Source: an uncultured Chitinophagaceae bacterium
GTDB taxonomy: Bacteria; Bacteroidota; Bacteroidia; Chitinophagales; Chitinophagaceae
Assembly: GCA_937873715.1 (NCBI GenBank)
Contig: CALMYJ010000003.1
Location: 1-64,000 of the forward strand
Length of the DNA stretch: 64,000 bases
Direction: 5' to 3'
Below are positions 1 to 8,260 of this stretch, in pieces (positions within the stretch are counted from its first letter, which is position 1; each line of letters opens with the position of its first letter). The notes under the pieces are model-generated. The model ran no database searches and had not been told where the DNA came from. It saw only the letters and a program-made list of their open reading frames with translations. The position numbers were made by a program, and so were the translations under genes.

Positions 1-219
1 CTTTCTCCCGATTTTTTCGGGACTCCTTCAACCACTCGGACACGTCTCCAAAAAACTATTTCAATTAACGTTTCCCGTATGCCCACTTTCTCCCGATTTT
101 TTCGGGACTCCTTCAACCACTCGGACACGTCTCCAAAAAAACTATTTCAATTAACGTTTCCCGTATGCTCACTTTCTCCCGATTTTTTCGGGACTCCTTC
201 AACCACCCGGCACGTCTCC
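1..219 (-). repeat. Tandem 85-bp repeats derived from the 5' part of tRNA-Ser
   Basis: On the minus strand each copy starts with GGAGACG (5' ends at 219, 134 and 49, an 85-bp period) and continues as a serine-tRNA 5' half: acceptor strand, T8-G9, TCC/GGA D-stem and D-loop GAGTGGTTGAA. Then comes a 17-bp palindrome (TCCCGA-N5-TCGGGA) at plus positions 177-193, 91-107 and 6-22, followed by GAAAGTGGG and CATACGGGAAACG, which resemble the 3' anticodon strand and long variable arm of tRNA-Ser. The T-arm, 3' acceptor strand and CCA are absent, so these are not intact tRNAs. The copy at 135-219 is the most diverged (a base is missing in the D-arm region). The leftmost copy runs off the window, so an intact tRNA-Ser may lie to the left. 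Confidence 0.75.
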
Positions 220-255
220 TTATTTTTTCAGGACGGCAAAAATACAGTTTCACCC

Positions 256-1023
256 TTACACCCCGAATATTTTTTCGGCATTAGCCGAAGTAACAGCAGC
301 CACTTCTTCAACGGGCACTTTTTTAATATTAGCCACAGCTTCTGCTATATATTTTAAATAGCTGCTTTCATTACGTTTTCCCCGGTGCGGCAATGGTGTG
401 AGGTAGGGGGCATCAGTTTCCAATACAATATGTTCGAGGCTTATACCCTGCAATGTTTCTGCCAGGCCCGACTTTTTATAAGTAACCACACCCCCTATAC
501 CGAGGTAAAAGCCCATGTCAATTATTTTTTGGGCAAACATTGCATTATCGCCAAAACAATGAAAAATGCCTTTTAACCCACGGGCAGCAAAGGGAGCAAC
601 GGCATCAATAGTTTCGGGCATGGCATTACGGGTATGTATAACTATGGGCAATTGGTAGTGCAATGCCCATTCCATTTGCAGGCAAAAAGCCTCGTATTGG
701 TGGGCTGCAAAGGTTTTATCCCAGTAAAAATCAAGGCCTATCTCACCTACAGCAACAAATTTTCGTTTGGCTAACCAGTTTTCTACAAGTTCAAGTTCCT
801 TTTTATAATTTTCGTTAACTGAGCAGGGGTGCAGCCCCATCATGGCAAAACAACTGTCCGGGTATTTTGCCTCAAGCACCAGCATGGCATCAGTATGCGC
901 TGCATCGATTGCCGGCAGGTAAAATTTTGAAACCCCAGCCGCCATGGCCCTTTCTATTGTCGCATCAGTATCTTCCTTAAAAGCATTACTATATAAATGT
1001 GTGTGAGTGTCTACAAGGTACAT
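256..1023 (-). CDS. TatD family metal-dependent hydrolase/DNase
   Basis: A 255-residue TIM-barrel metal-dependent hydrolase of the TatD/YcfH family, which act as cytoplasmic 3'-5' exonucleases or deoxyribonucleases. Metal-ligand motifs are all in place: DTHTH at residues 5-9, the glutamate of AVGEIGLDFYW (E94), H130 in IVIHTRN, H155 in IFHCFG and the aspartate of LETDAP (D204). Length is normal for the family. The ATG at 1023 is the first codon and gives a normal N-terminus. It stands alone on the minus strand, with the tRNA-derived repeats beyond its 3' end and about 290 bp of non-coding DNA upstream. The substrate cannot be told from sequence. Confidence 0.93.
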   Translation of the reverse strand: MYLVDTHTHLYSNAFKEDTDATIERAMAAGVSKFYLPAIDAAHTDAMLVLEAKYPDSCFAMMGLHPCSVNENYKKELELVENWLAKRKFVAVGEIGLDFYWDKTFAAHQYEAFCLQMEWALHYQLPIVIHTRNAMPETIDAVAPFAARGLKGIFHCFGDNAMFAQKIIDMGFYLGIGGVVTYKKSGLAETLQGISLEHIVLETDAPYLTPLPHRGKRNESSYLKYIAEAVANIKKVPVEEVAAVTSANAEKIFGV

Positions 1024-1240
1024 GTTAACATTTTAAAACTGCGGCAAATTACTACAATCAACCATTTGCCTGGGACTAAAACTTCAACAGCAGTTTTTAC
1101 CGGTAATTTTACTATTTGCAGAATACTGCAAAAGCTGCTGATTATGTGGGGGTTATTTAAAAAAAATTTAATAAAATATTTGGAATAATGGAAAATCACT
1201 GTATATTGCAACCAGTTTTCATAGGGTACGGATTAAAAAC

Positions 1241-1264
1241 GGGCCAGAGTTTCTACTCCGGCCC
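1241..1264 (-). terminator. Hairpin terminator after the deacetylase gene
   Basis: Arms GGGCCAGAG (1241-1249) and CTCCGGCCC (1256-1264) pair with one mismatch. On the minus strand the stem is followed by a T-run (complement of 1233-1240), fitting the end of the deacetylase transcript; on the plus strand it is followed by a T7 run, so it may work both ways. The rest of 1024-1313 shows no gene. Confidence 0.6.
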
Positions 1265-1313
1265 AATTTTTTTGTGCAATCTCCACTACCTTTTTTCCAA
1301 AATCCGGAAACTC

Positions 1314-1937
1314 CTACAGTATAATTTTTTCAAAACGATACCCTTTGTCAGCAAAATGTTCCAGCACTTTTGGCAGGGTATAACGTACATTATTAAACGC
1401 TTTTTCACTATCATGGAATACAACTATACTTCCTTCAGTTGTATTTTTCAAAACATTAAGCAGGCAGTCTTGCTCTGAAACTTTGTTGTCAAAATCACCA
1501 CTAATCACCGTCCACATCACCGGCTTTAACTGGAGCTTCGGTGTGGCCAGCATTTTTAACTGAAAACGGGTAGCCCTGCCATAGGGCGGACGAAACAAAC
1601 CGGAATCAATATATTTTTTTGCTTCAGCAATATCATTGATATATATATCATCGGCCGTTTTCCAGCCATTCAGGTGATGCATGGTATGATTCCCTACTGC
1701 ATGTCCGTCATTTAAAACAGCTTCATATACCTGATGATTTTCAACCACATTTTTACCAATGCAAAAAAAAGTAGCCAGCGCATTATATTTCTTTAGTTGC
1801 TCCAATACAAAAGGAGTGGCAACAGGATGTGGCCCGTCATCAAATGTGAGGTAAATAATTTTTTCATCCGCTGGCATTTGCCATGTGCAGTTGGGGTAAA
1901 GCCGCATCAGCCAGCGGGGCGTTTTTACAAAATACAT
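1314..1937 (-). CDS. Polysaccharide deacetylase (NodB domain) family protein
   Basis: A 207-residue carbohydrate esterase 4 (NodB-homology) protein, a metal-dependent de-N-acetylase acting on N-acetylated glycans such as peptidoglycan or chitin-like polymers. The five CE4 motifs are visible: TFDDGP (31-36, D33 base and D34 metal ligand), the H-x3-H metal pair in GNHTMHH (H84 and H88), RPPYG (116-120), a tryptophan-containing segment MWTVISGDFD (141-150) and VVFHDS (H175). It is essentially a bare catalytic domain. No clear signal peptide is seen at the N-terminus (KTPRWLMRLYP), so location is uncertain. The gene is divergent from gltX, with about 60 bp between the two starts. Confidence 0.9.
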   Translation of the reverse strand: MYFVKTPRWLMRLYPNCTWQMPADEKIIYLTFDDGPHPVATPFVLEQLKKYNALATFFCIGKNVVENHQVYEAVLNDGHAVGNHTMHHLNGWKTADDIYINDIAEAKKYIDSGLFRPPYGRATRFQLKMLATPKLQLKPVMWTVISGDFDNKVSEQDCLLNVLKNTTEGSIVVFHDSEKAFNNVRYTLPKVLEHFADKGYRFEKIIL

Positions 1938-1962
1938 ACAGCAAATTACAGATTAGTTGATG

Positions 1963-1993
1963 TTGTATAGCTGTTAACAGCCCTGTATCTTTG
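1963..1993 (+). promoter_or_regulatory. Promoter of gltX, Bacteroidota type
   Basis: TTG at 1963-1965, 20 bp, then TATCTTTG at 1986-1993, matching the TTG/TAnnTTTG consensus of the Bacteroidota primary sigma factor. The ATG of gltX is only 4 bp further on, so the transcript would start at or beside the start codon (little or no leader). Confidence 0.65.
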
Positions 1994-1997
1994 CCGC

Positions 1998-3527
1998 ATG
2001 TTAAAAAAAGTAAGGGTGCGTTTTGCACCAAGTCCTACAGGTGGCCTGCATTTGGGTGGCGTACGTACCGTATTGTTCAACTATCTTTTTGCCAAACAAC
2101 ACCAGGGTGATTTTATTCTTCGCATTGAAGATACCGACCAAACCCGGTATGTACCCGGTGCGGAAGAATACATTTTTAATTGCCTGCAGTGGTGTGGGCT
2201 GCAGCCCGACGAAAGTGTGCAGCATGGTGGTGCGTATGGCCCATATCGACAAAGCGAACGCAAAGCAATATACAGCCAGTATGCAAAGCTGTTGGTAACT
2301 AACGGGCAGGCTTATTATGCCTTTGATACGCCTGAAGAACTGGAGCAAATGAGGGAAAAACTTAAAGCTGTCGGCAGCGACAGCCTGCAGTACGACCACC
2401 ACAGCCGCCTGAACATGAAAAATTCGCTTACCCTTAGCAGTGATCAAACACAAACATTGATAGATGCAGGCACTCCTTATGTTATCCGAATAAAAATCAA
2501 CCCCGGCGAAACGGTATCCTTTACCGATATGATACGGGGTGTTATAGATTTTGACACCGCAAATGTGGATGACAAAGTATTGTTGAAAGCAGATGGTATG
2601 CCTACCTATCATCTTGCTGTGGTGGTAGATGATTATTTAATGCAAATAACCCACGCTTTTCGTGGGGAGGAGTGGCTGCCCAGTGCACCGGTTCATATTT
2701 TACTCTGGAAATATTTATTTGGTCTTGATGCTATGCCGCAATGGGCACACCTGCCGCTGATACTAAAACCAGATGGCAACGGCAAACTGAGCAAACGGGA
2801 TGGCGACAGGCTGGGCTTCCCGGTATATGCAATGGACTGGGCCGACCCAAAAACAGGCGATTTAACCAAAGGCTTTAAAGAAATTGGCTTTTTGCCCGAA
2901 GCATTTATTAACCTGCTGGCCGTATTGGGCTGGAACGATGGTACGGCACAGGAAATATTTTCATTAAACGAACTCGTTGAAAAATTCAGCCTGGAAAGGG
3001 TACATAAGGCAGGCGCCAAATTTGATTTTGAAAAAGCCAAATGGTTCAACCACGAATGGATAAAAAAACTACCTGCAAAAAATTACCTGCCGCAGGTAAA
3101 AGCCATTTTAGCTGATAATGGTATCAGCGCCGTTGATGAAAGTTTTTTGTTGGCTGTGGTTGAAATGGTAAAAGACCGCTGCACCCTGCTGAATGACTTT
3201 TATACACAAACAGTTTTCTTTTTTCAAGCCCCTGATACAATAGATACTGCTTCCATCAAACCAAAATGGGATGATAATAAGCAATTGTTTTTTACAGAGC
3301 TGATCAGAACATTTCAGCTAACAGCATTTTGGCAGTCTGCCGATTTGGAAAAAGAATTTAAAGAAATAGCTGCCGTTAATCATTTAAAACCCGGCGAACT
3401 GATGATGCCGTTTAGAATAATGCTGGTGGGGGGTAAATATGGACCGGCTGTGTTTGAAATTGCCGCCATGATAGGAAAAGAAGCAACCATCAGGAGAATT
3501 GAACATGGGTTATCTTTACTTCAATAA
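1998..3527 (+). CDS. gltX: Glutamyl-tRNA synthetase
   Basis: A 509-residue class I aminoacyl-tRNA synthetase that charges tRNA-Glu with glutamate in the cytoplasm. The HIGH-type signature [11 protein letters not shown] is at residues 12-22 and the KMSKS-type loop KLSKRDGD near residue 262. The region from about 330 to the C-terminus is the helical anticodon-binding part. Length fits bacterial GltX. The promoter lies immediately before the ATG. The downstream B12-binding gene begins 8 bp after the stop, so the two are probably co-transcribed. GltX versus a glutamyl-Q-tRNA synthetase is settled by the full length with the anticodon-binding domain; whether it also charges tRNA-Gln was not tested. 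Confidence 0.96.
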   Translation: MLKKVRVRFAPSPTGGLHLGGVRTVLFNYLFAKQHQGDFILRIEDTDQTRYVPGAEEYIFNCLQWCGLQPDESVQHGGAYGPYRQSERKAIYSQYAKLLVTNGQAYYAFDTPEELEQMREKLKAVGSDSLQYDHHSRLNMKNSLTLSSDQTQTLIDAGTPYVIRIKINPGETVSFTDMIRGVIDFDTANVDDKVLLKADGMPTYHLAVVVDDYLMQITHAFRGEEWLPSAPVHILLWKYLFGLDAMPQWAHLPLILKPDGNGKLSKRDGDRLGFPVYAMDWADPKTGDLTKGFKEIGFLPEAFINLLAVLGWNDGTAQEIFSLNELVEKFSLERVHKAGAKFDFEKAKWFNHEWIKKLPAKNYLPQVKAILADNGISAVDESFLLAVVEMVKDRCTLLNDFYTQTVFFFQAPDTIDTASIKPKWDDNKQLFFTELIRTFQLTAFWQSADLEKEFKEIAAVNHLKPGELMMPFRIMLVGGKYGPAVFEIAAMIGKEATIRRIEHGLSLLQ

Positions 3528-3535
3528 ATTGCTGT

Positions 3536-3943
3536 ATGAAAAGGCCTGTAAGAGTTTTGGTAGCTAAAGTTGGATTGGATGGCCACGACCGTGGCGCCAA
3601 AGTAATAGCCACTGCATTAAGAGATGCCGGTATGGAAGTAATTTACACCGGCCTGCGCCAAACACCCGAAATGGTTGTAAACGCTGCACTGCAGGAAGAT
3701 GCAGATGCCATTGGTATAAGCATACTCAGCGGCGCACACAACACAGTATTTCCCAAAGTGCTGCAGTTGATGAAGGAGAAGCAAATGAATGATGTACTGC
3801 TCACCGGCGGCGGTATTATTCCTGATGATGACATGAAAAAACTGAACGAAATGGGTGTAGGTAAATTATTTGCACCCGGCACACCTACCGCCGAAATAGC
3901 TGCCTATATCAGCAATTGGGTAAAGGAAAACAGAAATTTTTAA
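3536..3943 (+). CDS. Standalone cobalamin-binding (methylmalonyl-CoA mutase C-terminal type) protein
   Basis: A 135-residue Rossmann-like B12-binding domain. The base-off/His-on signature D-x-H-x-x-G is GLDGHDRG (D15, H17, G20), followed by ISILSG (61-66) and LLTGGG (88-93), all canonical for the cobalamin domain of acyl-CoA mutases. There is no catalytic TIM barrel, so it should act as the small subunit of a split mutase (methylmalonyl-, isobutyryl- or hydroxyisobutyryl-CoA type) whose large subunit lies outside this window. It follows gltX by 8 bp and is followed by a crotonase 11 bp later, a context of acyl-CoA metabolism. The partner and exact substrate are unknown. Confidence 0.88.
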   Translation: MKRPVRVLVAKVGLDGHDRGAKVIATALRDAGMEVIYTGLRQTPEMVVNAALQEDADAIGISILSGAHNTVFPKVLQLMKEKQMNDVLLTGGGIIPDDDMKKLNEMGVGKLFAPGTPTAEIAAYISNWVKENRNF

Positions 3944-3954
3944 ACGCAGTAAAT

Positions 3955-4734
3955 ATGAGCTATACTACGCTACTTACTTCATTAGATGCAGGCATACTCA
4001 CCATCACTATCAACCGGCCAGATAAACTCAATGCACTCAATAAAGCTGTATTTACCGACCTCGATAAAGTAGTAGACGAAATAAATAGCAACCCTGAAAT
4101 TAAATCCGCCATTATTACCGGGGCAGGCCCCAAAGCATTTGTAGCCGGTGCAGATATTGCAGAGTTTTCATCTTTCAGCAAAGAGCAGGCTGCGGCACTT
4201 GCCAAAAGCGGACAGGATATTTTTTTTAAAATTGAACAAAGCCCAAAGCCCATCATCGCTGCGGTAAACGGTTTTGCTTTAGGCGGAGGTTGCGAACTGG
4301 CTATGGCCTGTCACTTTCGGGTAGCTGGGGATAATGCCAAATTTGGTCAGCCCGAAGTTAACCTCGGCCTCATACCCGGCTATGGCGGCACACAGCGGCT
4401 AACACAACTTATTGGCAAAGGCCGGGCCATTGAATTATTAATCAGCGCTGCAATGATTGACGCCAATACAGCACTGCAGTACGGGCTGGTAAATTATGTG
4501 GTGCCTGCTGCTGAACTGTTAGATAAAACAAAATCGATTTTACAAAACATTAATACCAAAGCGCCGATAGCCATTGCCAAATGTATTGAAGCCGCCAATG
4601 CTGTATTCGACGAAACAAAAAATGGTTTTGACGAAGAGGTAAAACTTTTTGGTGAATGTTTTGCCACAGCCGATATGAAAGAAGGCACCACGGCATTCCT
4701 GGAAAAAAGAAAAGCAGATTTCAAAGGCCACTAA
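3955..4734 (+). CDS. Enoyl-CoA hydratase/isomerase (crotonase) family protein
   Basis: A 259-residue crotonase. Oxyanion-hole segments are AFVAGAD (61-67) and GFALGGGCELAMACH (107-121). The two acidic residues used by true hydratases are present at E114 (GCE) and E134 (QPE), so a 2-enoyl-CoA hydratase in fatty-acid or amino-acid degradation is likely. The ATG at 3955 is preferred; a TTG at 3916 would overlap the upstream gene and add residues not typical of the family. It lies 11 bp after the B12-binding gene, suggesting an operon. Other crotonase activities cannot be excluded by sequence alone. Confidence 0.92.
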   Translation: MSYTTLLTSLDAGILTITINRPDKLNALNKAVFTDLDKVVDEINSNPEIKSAIITGAGPKAFVAGADIAEFSSFSKEQAAALAKSGQDIFFKIEQSPKPIIAAVNGFALGGGCELAMACHFRVAGDNAKFGQPEVNLGLIPGYGGTQRLTQLIGKGRAIELLISAAMIDANTALQYGLVNYVVPAAELLDKTKSILQNINTKAPIAIAKCIEAANAVFDETKNGFDEEVKLFGECFATADMKEGTTAFLEKRKADFKGH

Positions 4735-4758
4735 TGGTAACGATACCGGGCTTTCACT

Positions 4759-4788
4759 TTGCGGCTTAACACTGCACCTCTATCTTTG
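4759..4788 (+). promoter_or_regulatory. Promoter of fumC, Bacteroidota type
   Basis: TTG at 4759-4761, 19 bp, TATCTTTG at 4781-4788, then about 30 bp to the fumC ATG at 4819. This suggests fumC has its own start rather than relying on read-through from the crotonase gene. Confidence 0.6.
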
Positions 4789-4818
4789 CAACTCCCAAAA
4801 ATCAAATAACATATCATT

Positions 4819-6216
4819 ATGGAATTCAGGATTGAAAAAGACACCATGGGCGAAGTAAAAGTACCTGCCGAAGCCTACTTTGGTGCGCAAACCCAACGCA
4901 GCATTGATAACTTTAAAATTGCACAGGATATCAACCGTATGCCTAAGGAAATTATCCGGGCTTTTGCTTACCTGAAGCATGCTGCTGCTTTAACCAACCA
5001 CGAAGCAGGTGCGCTGCCTAAAAAGAAAGCCGATTTGATAGGAAAAGTGGCAAAAGAAATTCTTGCCGGCAAGCTGGATGATTACTTCCCATTGGTAGTG
5101 TGGCAAACGGGCAGCGGCACACAAAGTAATATGAACGTAAATGAAGTAATTGCTTATCGTGGCCATGTACTCAATGGTGGTAAGCTTACCGATAAAGACA
5201 AATACCTGCATCCCAATGATGATGTCAACAAAAGCCAGAGCAGCAACGATACCTTCCCTACTGCCATGCATATTGCGGCTTATAAAATTTTAATTGAAAC
5301 CACTATACCCGGCATCACCAAACTGCGTAACACCCTCGATAAAAAAGCGAAAGCCTTTAAAAAAGTGGTAAAAATTGGCCGTACCCATTTTATGGATGCC
5401 ACGCCGCTTACCCTTGGACAGGAATTTAGCGGATATGTATCACAGTTAGATCATGGCCTGAAAGCCATAAAGAATACCCTGGCACATTTATCCGAACTGG
5501 CATTAGGCGGTACTGCTGTAGGTACCGGCATTAATACACCTGCCGGCTATGATGTAAACGTGGCAAAGCATATTGCCAAACTCACCGGCCTGCCATTTAA
5601 AACGGCGGATAACAAATTTGAAGCACTTGCTGCACACGATGCGATTGTGGAAGCACACGGCGCTTTAAAAACAGTAGCAGTTAGTTTAATGAAAATTGCC
5701 AACGATATACGTATGCTATCATCTGGCCCACGCAGCGGTATTGGTGAAATTTTTATACCGGATAATGAGCCGGGCTCATCCATCATGCCGGGTAAGGTGA
5801 ACCCTACCCAGTGCGAAGCTTTAACCATGATTGCTGCACAGGTAATGGGCAATGATGTGGCGATAAGCGTAGGTGGTAGTATGGGTCATTTTGAACTTAA
5901 TGTATTTAAACCCGTAATGATTTACAACTTCCTGCACAGCGCCAGGTTAATTGGTGATGGCTGTGTATCTTTTAATGATAAATGTGCAGCAGGTATTGAG
6001 CCTATAAAAGAAAATATTAAAAAACATGTGGACAATAGTTTAATGCTTGTAACTGCACTCAATACTAAAATTGGCTATTACAAAGCAGCGGAGATTGCTC
6101 AAAAAGCACATAAGGAGCATACCACTTTAAAGGCAATGGCCGTAAAACTGGGCTACCTTACCGAAAAAGAATTTGATGAATGGGTGGTGCCCGAAAAAAT
6201 GGTTGGTAAAATATAA
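4819..6216 (+). CDS. fumC: Class II fumarate hydratase
   Basis: A 465-residue member of the fumarase/aspartase superfamily, interconverting fumarate and (S)-malate in the TCA cycle. The superfamily signature [11 protein letters not shown] is at about residues 318-328. The substrate-binding segments [12 protein letters not shown] (about 98-109), [13 protein letters not shown] and [13 protein letters not shown] match class II fumarases rather than aspartase or argininosuccinate lyase. Length is normal and no cofactor-binding cysteines are expected in this oxygen-stable class. The gene ends just before a strong hairpin shared with the convergent gene. Confidence 0.96.
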   Translation: MEFRIEKDTMGEVKVPAEAYFGAQTQRSIDNFKIAQDINRMPKEIIRAFAYLKHAAALTNHEAGALPKKKADLIGKVAKEILAGKLDDYFPLVVWQTGSGTQSNMNVNEVIAYRGHVLNGGKLTDKDKYLHPNDDVNKSQSSNDTFPTAMHIAAYKILIETTIPGITKLRNTLDKKAKAFKKVVKIGRTHFMDATPLTLGQEFSGYVSQLDHGLKAIKNTLAHLSELALGGTAVGTGINTPAGYDVNVAKHIAKLTGLPFKTADNKFEALAAHDAIVEAHGALKTVAVSLMKIANDIRMLSSGPRSGIGEIFIPDNEPGSSIMPGKVNPTQCEALTMIAAQVMGNDVAISVGGSMGHFELNVFKPVMIYNFLHSARLIGDGCVSFNDKCAAGIEPIKENIKKHVDNSLMLVTALNTKIGYYKAAEIAQKAHKEHTTLKAMAVKLGYLTEKEFDEWVVPEKMVGKI

Positions 6217-6232
6217 TTGCCTTTATATTTTT

Positions 6233-6263
6233 AAACTGCACATCAGAAATTGGTGTGCAGTTT
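6233..6263. terminator. Bidirectional hairpin between fumC and the convergent gene
   Basis: Perfect 10-bp arms AAACTGCACA (6233-6242) and TGTGCAGTTT (6254-6263) with an 11-nt loop, flanked by T/A-rich tracts on both sides. It serves both convergent genes; its right arm touches the stop codon of the minus-strand gene. Confidence 0.8.
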
Positions 6264-8029
6264 TATTTTACCCGGCTTACAACTATTTTTTGCGTAGCTA
6301 TATTTTTACCGGCTTTATTGATGAGTTGAAGTATATACACCCCACTGTTGAGTGTATGTAAAGGAATACTGAAGTTGTTTTTAATGCTACTGCCCTTCAA
6401 TACAATCCTCCCTGATGTTTCATAAATAATATATTGAACCGGCAACCCTTCATCGAGCCTGCAATCCACCAGCACCACATCGTTGGCCGGGTTAGGATAA
6501 ATTTTTAAAGTATTAACCCGGTTGCGCTGCGGTGGCGTATTATCATTTAATGCCAATACCGTACCGGTATATTTATACTCCAGTACAGAACCCCTGTCTG
6601 TTACACTTACTCCACTGCCCGATGGGCCCGATGTGGCACCTACGCTATCGGTAAGAATAAAAAAACTAAGCCCATCGTTGCTCACTACAATATCCCTAAA
6701 GCGGTTTAATGCTGTTTCATCCCTGAAGTACTGTACTACAGAATCACTAACAGATAAAGCACCATTACCTGCTGCATTTAGCTTCAGCCTGTACATAGCG
6801 CTCGATTTTAAAGTGGTAATGAGCAGACTGTTTTGCCAGCCGGGTATTTTATTTACAAAAGGATAAAACGCTATACTGCTTGGCGCAACAGTAGGATTGC
6901 TCAGCCAGTTGCACGACGTGCCGCCGGGAGGTATACCGGGATACAAATCGAATATCGGTGCCGTGAGCCGGGGATGGTTAAAGCTAAATTCATCCAGCCC
7001 AAAATTAGTCATGGTAGCAGAACATTCGCCGGGATAGCTGCCACAACTGCCACTGGCAGACCATTGATAATATTTATACCAAACCCCGTCCCGAAGCCCC
7101 GAAATCCTGGGCCATCCGTAATTGTTAGCACTGTCAATAATATTTATTTCATCATCACAGGCAGGCCCCTGCTCGGAGCTGTACAGCCTGCCGTTGGGAA
7201 CAATCTCGTTACTGCTGTTTCGTTCAATGCAAAGCCCCTGTGGATTGCGATGCCCGTAACTCCACACATGCGATTGCACCCCTTCAAAAAATGGATTATC
7301 GGCCGGGATACTGCCATCAAGATTCAGGCGTAAAATTTTACCACTATACCGGCGCAGGTTCCCTGCGGCTAATTGACCGGCAGTAGGCAGGTATTGCGCT
7401 TCTATCGAATCGCAGGCGTTACTAAACTGGTTGGCCCCCTGGTCGCCAACAGTGTATACTATTTTAAAATCGGGCATTACTGCGGTACCATAATTACCAA
7501 TAATCAGCCTGCCGCTGTTATGGTCGTTACTACCGGGAATACCGCTGAGCAAAACAGTTTCATGCAGTAGTGTATCTGTAAATGGCGGTACGGGCAACTT
7601 TGTATATTCAAAGCGAACAATCCGTACCCGGCGTATGCCTGAAGAATCGTAACAGTAAGCTGTATACACAAAATCATGACCGGTACCCTTTCCTAACTCA
7701 GGGTGTAAGGCTATACCCAGCATACCGTCCTGTGCTATACTCATGCTGGCACCACTACCCGACGTAGTAAATTTTACTTTACCAGTAAGCTGCAACAGTT
7801 GCTTTTTCTCACCACTTATTGTATGTATCCTTGTAATATAGCCCCGCCTTTCGGTTACCCAAAGCGAATCGCTGGGGCCCATCGTCATCGCAAAAGGATG
7901 CCTGAACCGGCCTGCAGCAGTATTGGCATTTACAATTCTTTTGGGGGCAAATGTTTCTCCTTGTGCAAGTGCCGGAATGGTGCAACACATGAATAGATAA
8001 ATATGCAGTAAAAGCAGTATGTTTTTCAT
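6263..8029 (-). CDS. Secreted PQQ-type sugar dehydrogenase-like beta-propeller with type IX sorting domain
   Basis: A 588-residue protein starting with a signal peptide (MKNILLLLHIYLFMCCTIPA, cut probably after ALAQ). The body resembles the glucose/sorbosone dehydrogenase family: RFRHPFAMTMGPSDSLWVTER, GMLGIALHPE, SGRLIIG, WSYGHRNPQGL and GWPRISG are typical strands of this six-bladed propeller, which uses PQQ to oxidise sugars. The last 80 residues, beginning KIYPNPANDVVLVDC and ending IATQKIVVSR, form a type IX secretion sorting domain, so the mature protein should be exported to the cell surface. ATG at 8029 is chosen because a TTG at 8104 would put 25 residues before the signal peptide. 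PQQ use is inferred from family. Confidence 0.88.
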   Translation of the reverse strand: MKNILLLLHIYLFMCCTIPALAQGETFAPKRIVNANTAAGRFRHPFAMTMGPSDSLWVTERRGYITRIHTISGEKKQLLQLTGKVKFTTSGSGASMSIAQDGMLGIALHPELGKGTGHDFVYTAYCYDSSGIRRVRIVRFEYTKLPVPPFTDTLLHETVLLSGIPGSNDHNSGRLIIGNYGTAVMPDFKIVYTVGDQGANQFSNACDSIEAQYLPTAGQLAAGNLRRYSGKILRLNLDGSIPADNPFFEGVQSHVWSYGHRNPQGLCIERNSSNEIVPNGRLYSSEQGPACDDEINIIDSANNYGWPRISGLRDGVWYKYYQWSASGSCGSYPGECSATMTNFGLDEFSFNHPRLTAPIFDLYPGIPPGGTSCNWLSNPTVAPSSIAFYPFVNKIPGWQNSLLITTLKSSAMYRLKLNAAGNGALSVSDSVVQYFRDETALNRFRDIVVSNDGLSFFILTDSVGATSGPSGSGVSVTDRGSVLEYKYTGTVLALNDNTPPQRNRVNTLKIYPNPANDVVLVDCRLDEGLPVQYIIYETSGRIVLKGSSIKNNFSIPLHTLNSGVYILQLINKAGKNIATQKIVVSRVK

Positions 8030-8260
8030 ACAAAAATTTTCAGGATACGGAAAAATACCAAAGCAGGCCGGGTAAAAGTCCGTAAAACCGCTACACTGCT
8101 TCAATAAAACTACAGATAACGTTTAAAAAAGCGAATTAGTATTAAGCTTTTATTTCTTTCTTCAAAATAATTCTTACAAATTTGACGTTGAAGAATAGTT
8201 CCGGCAGTTGTAGTATTATTTTGCTCCAATTCCGGCAAACCGTATTTCTAAATCCGTACT

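Noticed and set aside
1..219. CRISPR array suggested by repeats at the left edge
   Set aside because: The units are directly tandem with no spacers, 85 bp long and tRNA-like.
79..357. A plus-strand reading frame over the start of the window
   Set aside because: It runs across the tRNA-derived repeats and the 3' end of the TatD gene and has no gene-like features.
2001..2612. Antisense frame inside gltX
   Set aside because: Shadow of a strongly conserved gene; no signals of its own.
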